64,000 nt of DNA from Nansenia antarctica (taxonomy: Eukaryota; Chordata; Actinopteri; Argentiniformes; Microstomatidae). A program made the translations under genes and the position numbers. The stretch's first letter is position 1. The number at the start of each line of letters is the position of its first letter. Positions 18,975 to 30,329 of this stretch are shown one piece after another. The DNA lies in assembly GCA_963989245.1 (NCBI GenBank), contig OZ022341.1, positions 76,699,529 through 76,763,528 on the forward strand. The letters are read 5' to 3'. Under the pieces are notes generated by a model. That model searched no databases, was not told where the DNA came from, and saw only the letters and a list, made by a program, of their open reading frames with translations.

Positions 18975-19300
18975 TGATTGAAAACCTTTATTGTCCCCAA
19001 TGGGGAAATGTTGTTGTCAAACAGCTCAGTTAGGGCAGAAAACATTCAATACAGAAAACAGAAAACATTCAATAAAATACATAAAACAGTGCAGGCTCAA
19101 TAAGTAAAAAGTTCCAAAAGCTCCAGCTCCAGGTCTCCCCCACCCTGCAGGGCCTGGTTGTAGAGTCGGAGTGCAGCTGGAACAAAGGACTGTCCAAATC
19201 TTTTTGTACTTTGACGGGGGAGAACAAATCTGTGGCAGTCTAGGATGTTGACAATGTGGGCGACTTTATTCACCTCTGTGATAAATGAATGAATCATCGT
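18975..19300 (-). mobile_element. LINE 3' fragment
   Basis: A minus-strand frame encodes RQSTKRFGQSFVPAALRLYNQ, a phrase of the last part of CR1/L2/Rex1-type LINE ORF2 proteins, followed by a short 3' UTR ending in 'caataaaggttttcaatcaa' repeats. It is 5'-truncated and non-functional. Confidence 0.5.
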
Positions 19301-20097
19301 TCACAGGTGTCAGGGAACAGGGACTTTATTCATCAGGTGTTGATGTTTGATATGCAGTGATGATAAAACCACCACAGAAACAGACTATTATACAAACTTA
19401 TAATATCACATACAGAAAATCTATATTACAATCACAGTCAACCTTATCAAACAGTTTTTAAGCATATCTGATTCCCTTTGCAAGCCATTAAATCTATAAA
19501 AAATGATTATCAAATGTACATTCTGTTAAATGTAATTACGTCACACACATGCAGAGACTGAAGGACAACTTGTGTTTGTGTTTTAATAAGCCAGACAGCC
19601 AGTCTGTTACCTCACCACCACCATTCTACAGCATTGGGACCTGGACTAGACTGATTATTAATGTGATCAATGGATCTGATCGATCCAAGTGAATTTAATT
19701 GTCTGAACATCCTCAATTTCCCTCTGTACACACCCAGTATTCATTACACTCAAAGTCCCCAAAATAGGTAAACATTACAATGATAACTAGCTAATAATGA
19801 AAATACAGTATGAGAGCATCTGGTTTATAATAATGTGAACACCCAGAGAAGTCAAACAGTCTCACGTATATAGAGTCATATGTTCTTATGAGGCTGGAGA
19901 GGCTGGGCTATATCTGACATTGCTGCTGCATATTCACATCTAGCAGACACACTCAGAGCACAAACTATATGATAACAAACCATAACCAGCTCAGAAATTA
20001 CTCTCTGTGGTAAATTATATCAAAACCTTCCCTAATGAGTGACTACAGATAAAGATAATTCTAAAGGTGCATATTTTACTGCTTTAAAGGTTGAAAA
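19301..20097. other. TRIM 3' flank, no gene
   Basis: AT-rich sequence downstream of the TRIM stop on the minus strand. It probably includes the 3' UTR. No further exon or recognised repeat. Confidence 0.4.
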
Positions 20098-21732
20098 TCA
20101 GTCAGTGTGATTGACAGGAGAGATGATCAGAGGGGCAGAGTTTTTACCACCAGCATTCAGCTCAGGGCTGAAGAATGGATAGAGTTTCTCAGTGAAGGTG
20201 CAGCCAGTGAAAGAGTAGATCAGAGACCTGGCCTCCACATCATAAAAGGAGACCTGGCCCTCCTCATAATCCACAAACACCCCCACCTTCTGGGGCTTCT
20301 CTCTCAGGGACAGGGGGACAACATTAGCCTGGTACTCATTTCCATTCCTCAACACTACAGTCCAGTATCCATTCCTAGGGTTCAGTATGATACTACCCCT
20401 CTTCCTGTTGATGGACTCTCTGGCCACTCCTACATCCCAGTCAGTCTTCTTCTTCACCTCCACTTCATAGTAAAACCTCCCTGAGGAGAATCCCTCCTTT
20501 CCTAAAACACTGGCACAGTCAAACCTCTCTGCGTTATCAGGGAGATTCTTTCTTGTGGCTCCTAATCTAACTTGTTTCCCATCCTGAGACAGAATGAAAC
20601 GGGGATGTGCTGTATCAGGGTCCAGAGTCACGTCCACTGCATACTGCTGAATCATATTCAGCTCAGCATCGCACAACTTCTTCACTTCACTCATAAGTGT
20701 CTCCTCCAGCTGAGACACAGCTCTCCTCACAGTCCCCACATAGAGATCACTGTGGACGCTGACCTCAGACCAGTCCTTGGTGTGTGGAGGGGTGGACAGG
20801 GAAGGGAAGCTCTGGAGGAGGTGGAGGTGGTCCTCAGTGTGTGAGAGCTGCTCCAGCTCAGTGCTTCTCCTCTGTAGCTCAGTGATCTCCTGCTCCAGCT
20901 CTTTAATCAGCCCTTCAGCCCGCCTCTCTGCTGCTTTCTGCTTCTCCTCGATCACGTCAAGGAGCTCAGCCTGGCCTCTCTTCATGGAGTCCACCAGAGC
21001 AGTGAAGACCTGTACGCTGTCTGCTTTCTCTCTCTCTGCAACTTTCTGACTAAGATCTACTGAGTGTTTGATCTCTGAAACCTTCTGCAGTCGCTCCTGG
21101 ATCATCTGCTGAACATCTGCCTCTGTCTTCCCCAGCTGAGCCTTCCTCTCTCCATACTCCTCCTCTATGGGGACGGTGTCATGGGTCTTGTGGTCTGTAT
21201 CAGTGCAGAACTGACACACACACGTCTGGTCACGCCTACAGAACAGCTCCAGGGGTCTATCATGCTTCTTACACATCCTGTCTTCCAGGTTCTCCACAGG
21301 GTCGATCAGCTTGTGTCTCTGTAAGGCTGCGACTCTCTGATGAGGCTCCAGGTGAGTCTCACAGTAAGAGGTCTGACACACCAGGCAGGACTTCAGAGCC
21401 TTGACCTTCGTCCCAGGGCAGAAGTCACAGGACACTTCTCTAGGTTTGACAGGTGTGTCTGGGGCTGGGCTGCTGGTTGCCTTCACTTCAACTGACTTCC
21501 TAACCTGAGCGGCCATCTCAGAGATGAAAGTATTGACAAAGAGATCTGGTCTCTTATCAAATGTTTTTTTACACATTGGACACTGGCACGGGTCATTGCT
21601 GTCCCAGTACTTTCTGATACAGGCCATGCAGAAGTTGTGTCCACATTGAATAGAGACTGGGTCAGTGAACACATCCAGACAGACAGAACACAGGAACTGC
21701 TCCTCAGACAGGAGACTGCTGGAGGAAGCCAT
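20098..21732 (-). CDS. Bloodthirsty/TRIM39-like E3 ubiquitin ligase
   Basis: A single-exon TRIM protein of 544 aa from M at 21732. A Met nine codons upstream (21759) is in frame, but a tctctag acceptor at 21735-21737 and the family-typical N-terminus MASSSS favour the inner start. Domains: RING (C15, C18, C30, H32, C35, C38, C51, C54), two B-box zinc fingers (~98-195), coiled coil (~200-320) and PRY-SPRY/B30.2 (~345-535). The RING recruits E2 enzymes, the coiled coil dimerises, and B30.2 binds the target. The N-terminus and intronless coding exon match the teleost bloodthirsty-related (btr) expansion, many members of which serve in innate immunity. All zinc ligands are present and no frame break is seen. 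The exact orthologue is undecided. Confidence 0.88.
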   Translation of the reverse strand: MASSSSLLSEEQFLCSVCLDVFTDPVSIQCGHNFCMACIRKYWDSNDPCQCPMCKKTFDKRPDLFVNTFISEMAAQVRKSVEVKATSSPAPDTPVKPREVSCDFCPGTKVKALKSCLVCQTSYCETHLEPHQRVAALQRHKLIDPVENLEDRMCKKHDRPLELFCRRDQTCVCQFCTDTDHKTHDTVPIEEEYGERKAQLGKTEADVQQMIQERLQKVSEIKHSVDLSQKVAEREKADSVQVFTALVDSMKRGQAELLDVIEEKQKAAERRAEGLIKELEQEITELQRRSTELEQLSHTEDHLHLLQSFPSLSTPPHTKDWSEVSVHSDLYVGTVRRAVSQLEETLMSEVKKLCDAELNMIQQYAVDVTLDPDTAHPRFILSQDGKQVRLGATRKNLPDNAERFDCASVLGKEGFSSGRFYYEVEVKKKTDWDVGVARESINRKRGSIILNPRNGYWTVVLRNGNEYQANVVPLSLREKPQKVGVFVDYEEGQVSFYDVEARSLIYSFTGCTFTEKLYPFFSPELNAGGKNSAPLIISPVNHTD

Positions 21733-21734
21733 AT

Positions 21735-21974
21735 CTAGAGAGACCAGAGGAGACACCATAAAGCATTTCCTGGAATCAATCAGATCTCGATAGGGACTGT
21801 CTTATGAGATTATACAGCGATCAATAATGATAACATTATAATATTTTGTATCACATAGAAAATAGTCCTTCAACCAAATCAAAAAGTTGTACATACTGAA
21901 CTGTAAATAAAAAACTCTGAGAGAGTGTGAACACAATAGCTTATCTTGACTTGTCATTGTAAGTCTCAACTCAC
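21735..21974 (-). other. Probable 5' UTR intron of the TRIM gene
   Basis: On the minus strand an ACAG|gtgagttgag donor follows base 21975, and a ggtctctctag acceptor ends at 21735, three bases before the MASSSS ATG. Splicing would remove 240 bases and join a leader exon (~22.1 kb to 21975) to the coding exon. Confidence 0.45.
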
Positions 21975-22097
21975 CTGTCTGTGATTCTGTGAGAGTGTGA
22001 TAGATGTCTCTGTCCTTTCTACTGTATGTGTGATAGATTGTTTGAGGACGATTTCTCAGGAGTTTGCGAGAGTCTGCTCTCCACTTTACGTCTCTAC

Positions 22098-22120
22098 ACA
22101 GTTTAGTTTCATTTCAGCTG
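22098..22120 (-). promoter_or_regulatory. ISRE-like element upstream of TRIM
   Basis: On the minus strand 'ctgaaatgaaactaaact' has GAAA-T-GAAACT. The interferon-stimulated response element has two bases between the GAAA half-sites and this has one, so it is an imperfect match. The position ~120 bases upstream of the leader-exon donor suits an interferon-responsive TRIM. Low confidence. Confidence 0.25.
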
Positions 22121-22452
22121 CCTGACGTTGAGATGCTCCTCCCCTCCCAGTACAGCTCTCCTCCCTGGAACAGAGTTAACCCTTTACAGGCTGCTCTGTT
22201 TCTAACATGTGCTTTTACAGACACGCTCTTCTTACCTGTCATTTCCAATCATCATATTGTTCCCAGTCAGTATAAACTGTAATCAGAATAATATGTGTGA
22301 TCAGGACTAAGGTTGCTACAGAGTTAACACTTCCTCTGGCATGGATCACCGTGTTTGAAGCCACTTAAACACTCAAACTCTCTCTGTCTCTCTCAGCTAT
22401 GAACAGTAAACAGGAGAGTGTATCAGGTCAGAGGTTCTACAGAGTAAAGTCT

Positions 22453-22855
22453 TTCTCTGCCACAGATCTCAGTGTTTGATGAGGCTTAACTTAACAACTG
22501 ACAAATAATTCTGGAACTCTCACCACATAGAGGGCCACATGTTTTATGTGGTTTCTGCCTAGCAACACCACTCCGCTACACAATGAAGCATCATAATTGA
22601 TGCATTCCTGGTGAACATACACCTCTCAGCCCTTACTCCTTACTCTAACCCCAGTAAGACGTAATCATGAGAACACGAGAATCCTGAGTCACTGTCGACA
22701 AATAAACTCATATTGGTCATTTGAACTATTTGTCATCATAAAAACAATGTAGGGGTGGAATTCCACGGCTGCACTAATATTGCCAGTATATATATTTGTT
22801 GTTGTTGTTGTTGTTTGTCTATTTTTTAGACAGATTACATGTATCATACATATGA
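22453..22855 (+). repeat. Repeat copy flanking TRIM, right (order A-B)
   Basis: Contains A (22453-22612) then B (22618-22855), the reverse order of the 18.5-kb copy. A (ttg)n run near 22796-22815 has expanded relative to the other copy. Confidence 0.65.
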
Positions 22856-22978
22856 TATGACAAATATAATTTCACAAGTTTCTTACCTTAATTAAATGTG
22901 TTTCCAATGGTCAATAAATGAAGAAAAGACAGTAAAAGAGTCCGTGTTCTGTTGATGGAGCAAAGCAGCAGGACTTGC

Positions 22979-23051
<73 letters not shown>
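22979..23051 (+). repeat. (TG)n microsatellite
   Basis: About 72 bases of perfect gt dinucleotides. Length is likely polymorphic. Confidence 0.9.
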
Positions 23052-23052
<1 letters not shown>

Positions 23053-23223
23053 GTGTATATAACCGCTCTGGATATTTAAACCTTAAACATAGGCTCGCGC
23101 AATTGGTCGCTTCATGACTGTCGCAAGAAGATGTATATCTGGCCCAATATAGGCCTGGTTGGATGGTGTCCTCGGTTTCCTTACCAATCTGCAAAAAACA
23201 ACAACAACACGTTTTGTCATTAG

Positions 23224-23605
23224 GTGAGCTTAGAATGATAGGTTCTATCTCCGTTTAGAATGATAAGGTTCTATCTCCGTTTAGAATGATAAGGTTCTAT
23301 CTCCGTTTAGAATGATAAGGTTCTATCTCCGTTAAGAATGATAAGGTTCTATCTCCGTTTAGAATGATAAGGTTCTATCTCCGTTTAGGGTAGTTCAGAG
23401 ATATTGAGCGTCAAAGTTTTTACATTCCATTATGTTTTATGAGATGGAACCTTTGTATTTTATTAATTACTAACTCAAAAATGTAAACATTTTAAAAATA
23501 ACACCACACAGGCGTTAATAAACACCTAATGGATCAGATTATGTAAAAAACTCAATTTTGACAGAAATGGAGATAGAACCTTATAATTCTAACGTCACGA
23601 AATGT
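23224..23605. mobile_element. MITE with internal minisatellite expansion
   Basis: Left end 'gtgagcttagaatgatagg', right end 'accttataattctaacgtca' before 'c'. Next to the left TIR the TIR sequence itself (ttagaatgataaggttctatctccg, ~26 bp) is repeated six or seven times. The unexpanded relative at 3095-3345 has a single copy. The body (23385-23575) matches that element at high identity. Confidence 0.65.
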
Positions 23606-25082
23606 AGGCTACATAGTACAAGACAATGCAACGAAATGATTGTGCGTCTAACCAGAATTGCAACAAATAAACAAATAGCAACTATATTGCAGTGTAGCAG
23701 TAGAAGGTCATTGTAATATACTTACACCAGAAGAGAAGACAATAACACCGTTAGCTTGACACCAACATTCCCATGAAAGAGCGTCGGGTACATCAACTGA
23801 AGTCCAACTTAGTCTTCGAGAGGGAATGTACAATAGTTAGTGGTTATAAAAAAGCAAATACGATCTGTCTAAAACCCTCCGTGCAAATATCAACTCTTCA
23901 CCGTTTCAGACAAATCCAGCGCCATGGAGCCCAGGCCAATGTGTGCTTAGGAGATCGGTTAAACTGACTGCTCGAAGTCAGATTCTGAGAACAATTTATA
24001 CCAGCATTACCACACTCGGTAAGGTTTCAACCATGAATATCAAAATAGATTTTAATGGGGAACACTCACTGGCAAGTTATCACAACAAAAGCATTCCATT
24101 CGTAAACAGTGTTTTCCACAAGTAGCCTAACAGCCGCTTGGGTCTGAAATCATTTGCATTTCGCGTTTGAGTGGAACTTTATTAAAAATACAAAAAACGA
24201 AACACTGGAACGAAATATCACACAATAACGTAAAATGTATCGAAATATGCCTCATAAAACATAGGCTACATTAAAATAAGATCAAACATGACTGATACAC
24301 CCAACTATGAAACATTCAAACGTAATAGTACGCCAGACCCTGTCCCAAGATACAGACCCCCGCCCGATCACCATTTCGTTTTGTTTTATTATTTACTTTA
24401 ATTCTTTCTTTTTTTCCCACTGCAATCATTGTAGGCCTACAGAAATATGTCGCCTACAGAGATAGTGCTGGGGATGGGGGTGGGGGAGTCCTACGTGCCA
24501 TTAGGGTACAAGTGAATCAGGCAGTAGTCAAAGAAAATACACTGATCGAGGTCGTTAGTGAAATCCATGTAGGCTATGTGCATCCCTTCCCCCCACTTTT
24601 CAATGTGTCAACGCTGGATGTGGCTCAGTTTGTCATAAAATACATTTCAAAAGTAATGTAGTACATTTCAAACCTGCTAACTGCGACACTTTAATGAATG
24701 TGAAAAAATACTATGTGCAATATGACTACCCTTGTGTACATAAGGTTCAGATATAGGAAAAGTTAGGATATTTATAGCATAGCATAGAGTACAGCACAGT
24801 GTTTTAATTTGTATAGTATAGTAGTATAGTATAGTAGATAGTGTACATAGCCTTTATTTATGTAAACCAGCTCTTTTCCCTTTTTTATTTTACCCTTGGA
24901 CCTCTTGTTTTTAGTCTTTTTTCCAAGCACCAGGGGAGCCCCCCCTCCTAAATGTCTTTGTATGGTACCTGTACTGTATTAATGACAATAAAGACCATTC
25001 ATTCATAACTCCATCTGGACACCAGGGGGCGGCAGAGAACTCCTGATGGACTTATCGCCCAGGTGCGTCTCCAAGTGGCCTT
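23606..25082 (+). repeat. Composite repeat unit, copy 1, with LINE 3' tail
   Basis: Nearly identical to 40660-41050 joined to 45761-46880. It begins 'taggctacatagtacaagac', continues through a block whose site ctgctcgaagt (23967-23977) is the empty site for the LINE at 41-45.8 kb, and ends with a LINE 3' UTR (24660-25007, ...aatgacaataaagaccattc) with (attc)n. A divergent relative of 23980-24300 is at 33650-33900. No coding function. Confidence 0.65.
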
Positions 25083-25089
25083 TCAACCG

Positions 25090-25405
25090 CATTCCCTCAT
25101 CTGGTCTCCTCTCCGCTCTACACTACACAATCTCATCTGGTCTCCTCTCCGCTCTACACTACACAATCTGGTCTCCTCTCCGCTCTACACTACACAATCT
25201 CATCTGGTCTCCTCTCCGCTCTACACTACACAATCTCATTTGGTCTCCTCTCCGCTCTACACTACACAATCTGGTCTCCTCTCCGCTCTACACTACACAA
25301 TCTGGTCTCCTCTCCGCTCTACACTACATAATCTGGTCTCCTCTCCGCTCTACACTACATAATCTGGTCTCCTCTCCGCTCTACACTACACAATCTGACA
25401 CAGCT
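25090..25405 (+). repeat. Minisatellite, 31/36-bp units
   Basis: About nine or ten units of 'tggtctcctctccgctctac' + 'actacacaatc', some with an extra 'tcatc'. The same array, shorter, occurs at 46905-47030 at the same place in the sister repeat, so copy number has changed since duplication. Confidence 0.8.
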
Positions 25406-25451
25406 ACACTTTCATATTAGCCTACTATTGATGATGATATATATGAATATA

Positions 25452-25870
25452 CAGTGCCCTGCATAAGTATGAACGTTTTTCTTCTTTTGGCTCTATACTC
25501 CAAACGTTTGGATTTGAAATGACAACAATCACTATAAAGATGGTCAAGTAGAGTTCTCTTATTTAATGGTGTTTGTGTACATTGGTTTCACCATTTAGAA
25601 ATTACATTTTTTTTTACACTTAGTCTTTCAGGGCACCAACAATAATGGGATTCATATAATGTCTAAATTAAGCACTCATTTTAAATAATTGGTCGAAAAT
25701 CCTTTGCATGCAATACCTCCCCTGAAGTCTGCCACCCATTCCCCCACCAGACCTGTATGCAGCCATCTTCACTTGTTGTTTGTGGTCTTTTTTTTGCCTA
25801 CAATCTTATCATCAAGGAATTGAAATGCATGTTCAATTGGATTAAAATGTAAGATTGACTTGGCCACTGA
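25452..25870. mobile_element. Degraded Tc1/mariner-type relic
   Basis: Starts 'cagtgccctgcataagtatg', a Tc1-like TIR opening, followed by the 'cca-aacgtttggatttgaaa' and 'gattgacttggcca' blocks also found in the relic at 31728-32345. No transposase frame survives. Confidence 0.45.
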
Positions 25871-25884
25871 AGAACATTCCCTCA

Positions 25885-26168
25885 ATCCCATCTCACAGAA
25901 CATAATGGAATGTAAACACTTTGACGCTCAATATCTCTGAACTACCCTAAACGGAGATAGAACCTTATCATTCTAAACGGAGATAGAACCTTCTCATTCT
26001 AAACGGAGATAGAAGAACCTTATCATTCTAAACGGAGATAGAACCTTATCATTCTAAACGGAGATAGAACCTTATCATTCTAAACGGAGATAGAACCTTA
26101 TCATTCTAAACGGAGATAGAACCTTATCATTCTAAACGGAGATAGAACCTTATCATTCTAAGCTCACG
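25885..26168. mobile_element. MITE copy with tandem TIR array, inverted
   Basis: Reverse orientation to 23224. The body 'cataatggaatgtaaacact' is followed by about nine copies of 'aacggagatagaaccttatc' + 'attcta' and the terminus 'ctaagctcac'. The left part is truncated, replacing the end of the Tc1-like relic. Confidence 0.6.
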
Positions 26169-26621
26169 TAGAAATGCTGATGGCTCATTACTGGGGCCAT
26201 ACAGCGCAAAGTGCCCTATCTGAATGATGATACTGGTTTGAAATGAAGTCGTTGGTTACTTTCGTGACCACTTATTGTGTTTACACTTGAATAATACGTG
26301 TGCCAAAGGAATTGCCTGAATCAACTGAAACCACTTTACAAGTGTTTTGGGTTTACTGGGTCACTAGTTGACATCCTGCCTCCGATCAGATCGACCCATT
26401 CCGAGACTTTGTGTTTGTGTTTGTTTGCTGCTTGTCCTAACAGATGGACGAATCCAATCAATTGTTCCTGGATGGTTAACCTGACTACTTTCTGTTATCA
26501 CAAACCAACACAGTGTCCAAAAGCATGGTATGTATGTCTATAAGATTTGTTTCAACTCAGAACCATTATGAGATGATATAAGACATAATAAAATACTGCT
26601 TTGTCTGTGTGTATATCTGTC

Positions 26622-26666
<45 letters not shown>

Positions 26667-26688
26667 CCTCCCACATGCTCTCAGGCAG
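26169..26688. other. Non-coding, with (TG)n microsatellite
   Basis: No gene. (gt)n at 26622-26664, just ahead of the candidate exon at 26689. Confidence 0.4.
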
Positions 26689-26785
26689 GAGTTAGACATG
26701 AACCAAGACATTGAGATAAGAGATGAGCTGCTGATCTCACCGTCACCCAGACCTGCTCAGGCCTGCGACAGCCACAGCCAGGGAG
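26689..26785 (+). CDS. Candidate internal exon, unidentified
   Basis: A tract ending ctctcaggcag| precedes 97 bases open in one frame (ELDMNQDIEIRDELLISPSP...), and a good donor GGAG|gtgagg follows. The composition looks protein-like, but no family is recognised and no partner exon was found. It could be an exon of the gene whose last exon lies elsewhere, or chance. Confidence 0.3.
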
Positions 26786-26939
26786 GTGAGGAATAAAGGT
26801 TTGATTGTATGTACTGTATATGTGAGTGCCTTTGAATGATCTTGTTGTCGTGCTGGGCTGAAAAGATTCAAGTCTACCTTGCCTGCCCTGTCTGCCTGCC
26901 TGCCAGCCCTACCTGCCCTGTCTACTAGTTCATCTGCCT

Positions 26940-27130
26940 ACCTGCTCTGCCTCCCCTACCTGCCCTGCCTACCAGCCTACCCTACCTGCTCTGCCTACCA
27001 GCCTACCCTACCTGCTCTGCCTACCAGCCTACCCTACCTGCTCTGCCTACCAGCCTACCCTACCTGCTCTGCCTACCAGCCTCCCCTACCTGCTCTGCCT
27101 ACCAGCCTACCCTACCTGCCATTCCACCCT
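26940..27130 (+). repeat. Minisatellite, 26-bp unit
   Basis: About six copies of 'tgctctgcctaccagcctac' + 'cctacc', flanked by looser ctgcc-rich sequence from 26876. The apparent frames through it are low complexity. Confidence 0.8.
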
Positions 27131-28256
27131 GCTTCCCCGTGCCCTACCTATCCCTCATTAAATACCCATTAACTTTACTCACGTGTCCTGAATGTAACAC
27201 ATGTTGTCAACACATAATCAGTGTGTTTGAGTTGAAAAGCCAAATTGACTAAGGCAGGCAAGGCCAAGAAAGGACAGGCAGGGGGGGGGGGGGCAGTCTC
27301 AAGTTGAACATTGTAATAGACTGACAGAACAGTGACAACATGGCTGCTACTGTTGATAAAATCCTCAATAGTCTTATGAATCCTCTTTAATAATCTTATC
27401 CACCTCATTTTTCTGGTTTTCTGCTCGAAATGACATGCCCACAGTGAATATAGAATATCTCCACAATCACAAGGGCCTTCATAATGATATTGTTATCAAA
27501 TGAAAGCTAACACCTGTGGGGTGGCTGTAGAAGTGTCAGAATCAAAATATATGTTACTGTGTCAGAGCAAATAGAGCTAGAACATTATAAAACATCTCAA
27601 ATTCAGTCTCCGCCTAAAAAAACAACAGCTTTTACAGTGAATATCACCGTGGAAACCTGATAACGAAGCCCAAATCATCTAGGAATCAGTACTCCAGGGT
27701 CTTATTAGTACTTGTGCCAAAGTCGATGCTAGTAATGTGAGCAAATGCAACTTTGTACCTGTTTTAGTACAGGTATGTTTAAGTGGACACCTATATGTTT
27801 AGGCCATTTGGAGATATGTTGGCACCATCTTTGACCTTTGACCTTTCTCATGTATCAAATTTCTATTTTTTTTCTTTTTTGGGGGGGGGGATTTTTTTGG
27901 GTTGGCCGACCAATGGTATGGAAATTCGGCGTTGAAACCGGACATGACACATTCTCCAGTTGGAGAAAACTGGATGTGACAGGCCGTGTTTACCGCCTCT
28001 GGAAAAAAATGGTGGCATCGTATAGCATGCAAAGTTGTGAAAAAAATGTGACGGCTCCTGGTGTTTCCGGACACCTCTCGGAAATGAGAAAGACGTCAAA
28101 TTCGTCTTCTGAGTATTTCTTACATACAACTCAGATTTTCGTTTTTTTAGCTAACATTCAACTCGAAGATGTGAAGTACCCACTCGTTATTTTTCCGAAC
28201 AGTTTTACGTTCATTAAATAAGTGTAATCTATAACACAATAACTTCGTTTCTTGTT
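27131..28256. other. No gene recognised
   Basis: Includes a (G)n run at 27281-27292, and at 27800-28240 a block with many short A/T runs that may be the 5' non-coding part of the transposon whose gene starts at 28437. Confidence 0.35.
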
Positions 28257-28263
28257 GTTTTTT

Positions 28264-28436
28264 GCGAACAGGGGCGGGGGCGGGCTAAACAGGGGCGGGG
28301 GCGGGCTAAAATCCCATTTCGCTTCCATTTTGGTATGATTGGCTGTTGAGCTCGACTGAGGTAGCCAATCGCTGAGCGAGGGGTGGGATAAAAACAATGT
28401 TTACATTCGTGAAGTCAGTGCAATTTTTTTCTGAGA
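28264..28436 (+). promoter_or_regulatory. Compact promoter of the transposase-like gene
   Basis: Two tandem copies of 'aggggcgggggcgggctaaa' (GC boxes) lie at ~28270-28310. They are followed by attgg/ccaat boxes in opposite orientations (28338-28369), then a TATA-like ggataaaaac at 28386-28395, about 45 bases before the ATG at 28437. This looks like a genuine RNA polymerase II promoter. Confidence 0.5.
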
Positions 28437-29454
28437 ATGGACGCCCAAACGCTTGCTGACGACGCTGAGAATAATCAGCTAGAGACAGAATTGGACTTCA
28501 TAAGACGATTTGATTGCAATTGCCAGCGGAGACGGAAAGATACATCTCAACCCAAAATATCTTGCAGTACAAGATTGTCTCCAGAATTCATTCGTGATAC
28601 TCAGTTAGATTTTTTGTCGTTATCAAAAGAAAACCGAGACATGCTTGTAATTGGAACGCTGTTGAACACAATGAATCGTTCTGGAATGACTGAAGGATTA
28701 AAGAGGGTCCCTAGGAAAAGGAAATTTACTAGGACCACATACGGATTTCAAGGGATCACCGTATGCCGCAACACATTCCGCTTTGTACTTGGGTGAGTTT
28801 GTGCTTTAAAACTGTTTGTTTGTTAGCCGTGTTAGCATTCGCTAGCTAGCATTCCGTTAGCTAGCATCGTTCTATTGTTCCCGATTGGGTTGGGCTAGCC
28901 GCATTAGCTTTCTGTACGTATGCTGTTCTGCTGTGTTGATACATCTAGCTAACTAACTGTTTGATTTTTTTCTGTTTAGGATCAGCAACACGCTCCTCAA
29001 TTCCATTTGCCAATCCTACAAGGAAAATGGGCTAGTACCACGCGTGAGGAAGAAGTGTCCACGAACAAACAAAAACTTTCTCCAGAAAAAGGACTGCAAT
29101 AGGGTCAAAAAGTTCATCCGAAACTACGCAGAAGATCACGCCATTGTTCTACCGGGCCGTCATCCTGGGCACCGAAACTACAGTGCAAAGCTACTCCCAT
29201 CTAATGTCTGCAAAGCCACAGTCTACCGTCTCTACAGTGATGCTCTGCAAAAACGTGGTATGTAAACATTGTGTTAAACTCGTGTTCAGTAGAATTGTAA
29301 TGTGATCTATTATCTTTCTTTAAAGAACCTTTCAGCTCTAAAAGAGGAGATCAGGGAAGTCTTGCTTACCAGACTGTAGCTGTAATACTGTAATACCAAG
29401 GTGTAGACAGACACACAGACACACAGACACACAGAGACACACAGGGATGTAGAC

Positions 29455-29495
<41 letters not shown>

Positions 29496-29837
29496 GATGT
29501 AGACAGTAACACACACACACACAGACACACACAGGGATGTAGACAGTAACACACACACAGACTCACAGACACACAGCTCTGTGTCCCCGTCCCACGCAAC
29601 AAAGCCCCACAGAGTCCTCCTGTCTCAATCTCCCTGCAGTGTCCAAATCTAGTCGAAATGGGAGAGAGGGAGAGAGAGGGAGAGAGATAGGGATAGAGAG
29701 AGGGGATAGAGAATATACACACATGCAGAGACACACACACACACACAGACACTGTGATTTATATCTTCTGCTGTCTAGCATCCATAGGGAGGGGCACTAG
29801 TCTGGACATACACACATGCAGAGACATACTACACACA

Positions 29838-29888
<51 letters not shown>

Positions 29889-30126
29889 ATGTGTGTGTAA
29901 GGCCACTAGAAGTCATGTTTAGTGTGTGTAAGGCTACTAGAAGTCATGTTTAGTGTGTGTAAGGCTACTACTGTATGTTGTGTGGGTAAATATGTACAGC
30001 TGTCATACTCATAACATAATTTCTTTCTTTGCAGAGCAACGTGTTGTTAGTTTGAACAGCTTCCGAAGGCTGTGGAAGACCTTGGTCCCTCACATAACAA
30101 GCACCAAACCCCGGACAGATCTGTGA
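28437..30126 (+). pseudogene. Transposase-like gene of an unnamed family, 3 exons, truncated
   Basis: Exon 1 is 28437-28792, exon 2 is 28980-29257 and exon 3 is 30035-30126. The splice sites GG|gtgagt, tttag|G, CGTG|gtatgt and gcag|A keep one frame. Exon 1 has a conserved-looking 'RDTQLDFLSLSKENRDML' and a GFQGITVCRNTF motif. Exon 2 has LLPGRHPGHRNY and KATVYRLYSDAL, phrases I associate with a multi-copy protein family of fish and cnidarians that is probably transposon-derived. Exon 3 runs ...LVPHITSTKPRTDL then TGA, where relatives continue, so the C-terminal (likely catalytic) half is lost. The superfamily is not certain. Confidence 0.5.
29400..29575 (+). repeat. (AC)n-rich minisatellite in intron
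   Basis: Repeats of 'agggatgtagacagtaac' + (ac)n, three copies, in the second intron of the transposase-like gene. A longer (ac)n run lies at 29837-29882. Confidence 0.8.
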
Positions 30127-30329
30127 CTTGACGTGGACAGACAGAAGTATCTCTTTGACAAGATCAGAGAATTCTGTTCTGATGAGGCAAAAGACACCAC
30201 ATGCCCGTGCCCACCAGACTCCACAGCGCCTCAGAAAAAGGCACCTCGGAACAAGACTGTCCGTTTGTAGTGGCAGGAGAAACACGCTGGAGGAATGCAG
30301 GAATTGCACACTACCTGACTACTTGAGAA

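Noticed and set aside
20107..21049. Plus-strand frames (125, 90 and 90 codons) opposite the TRIM gene
   Set aside because: All are antisense shadows of the intact RING-B30.2 coding exon.
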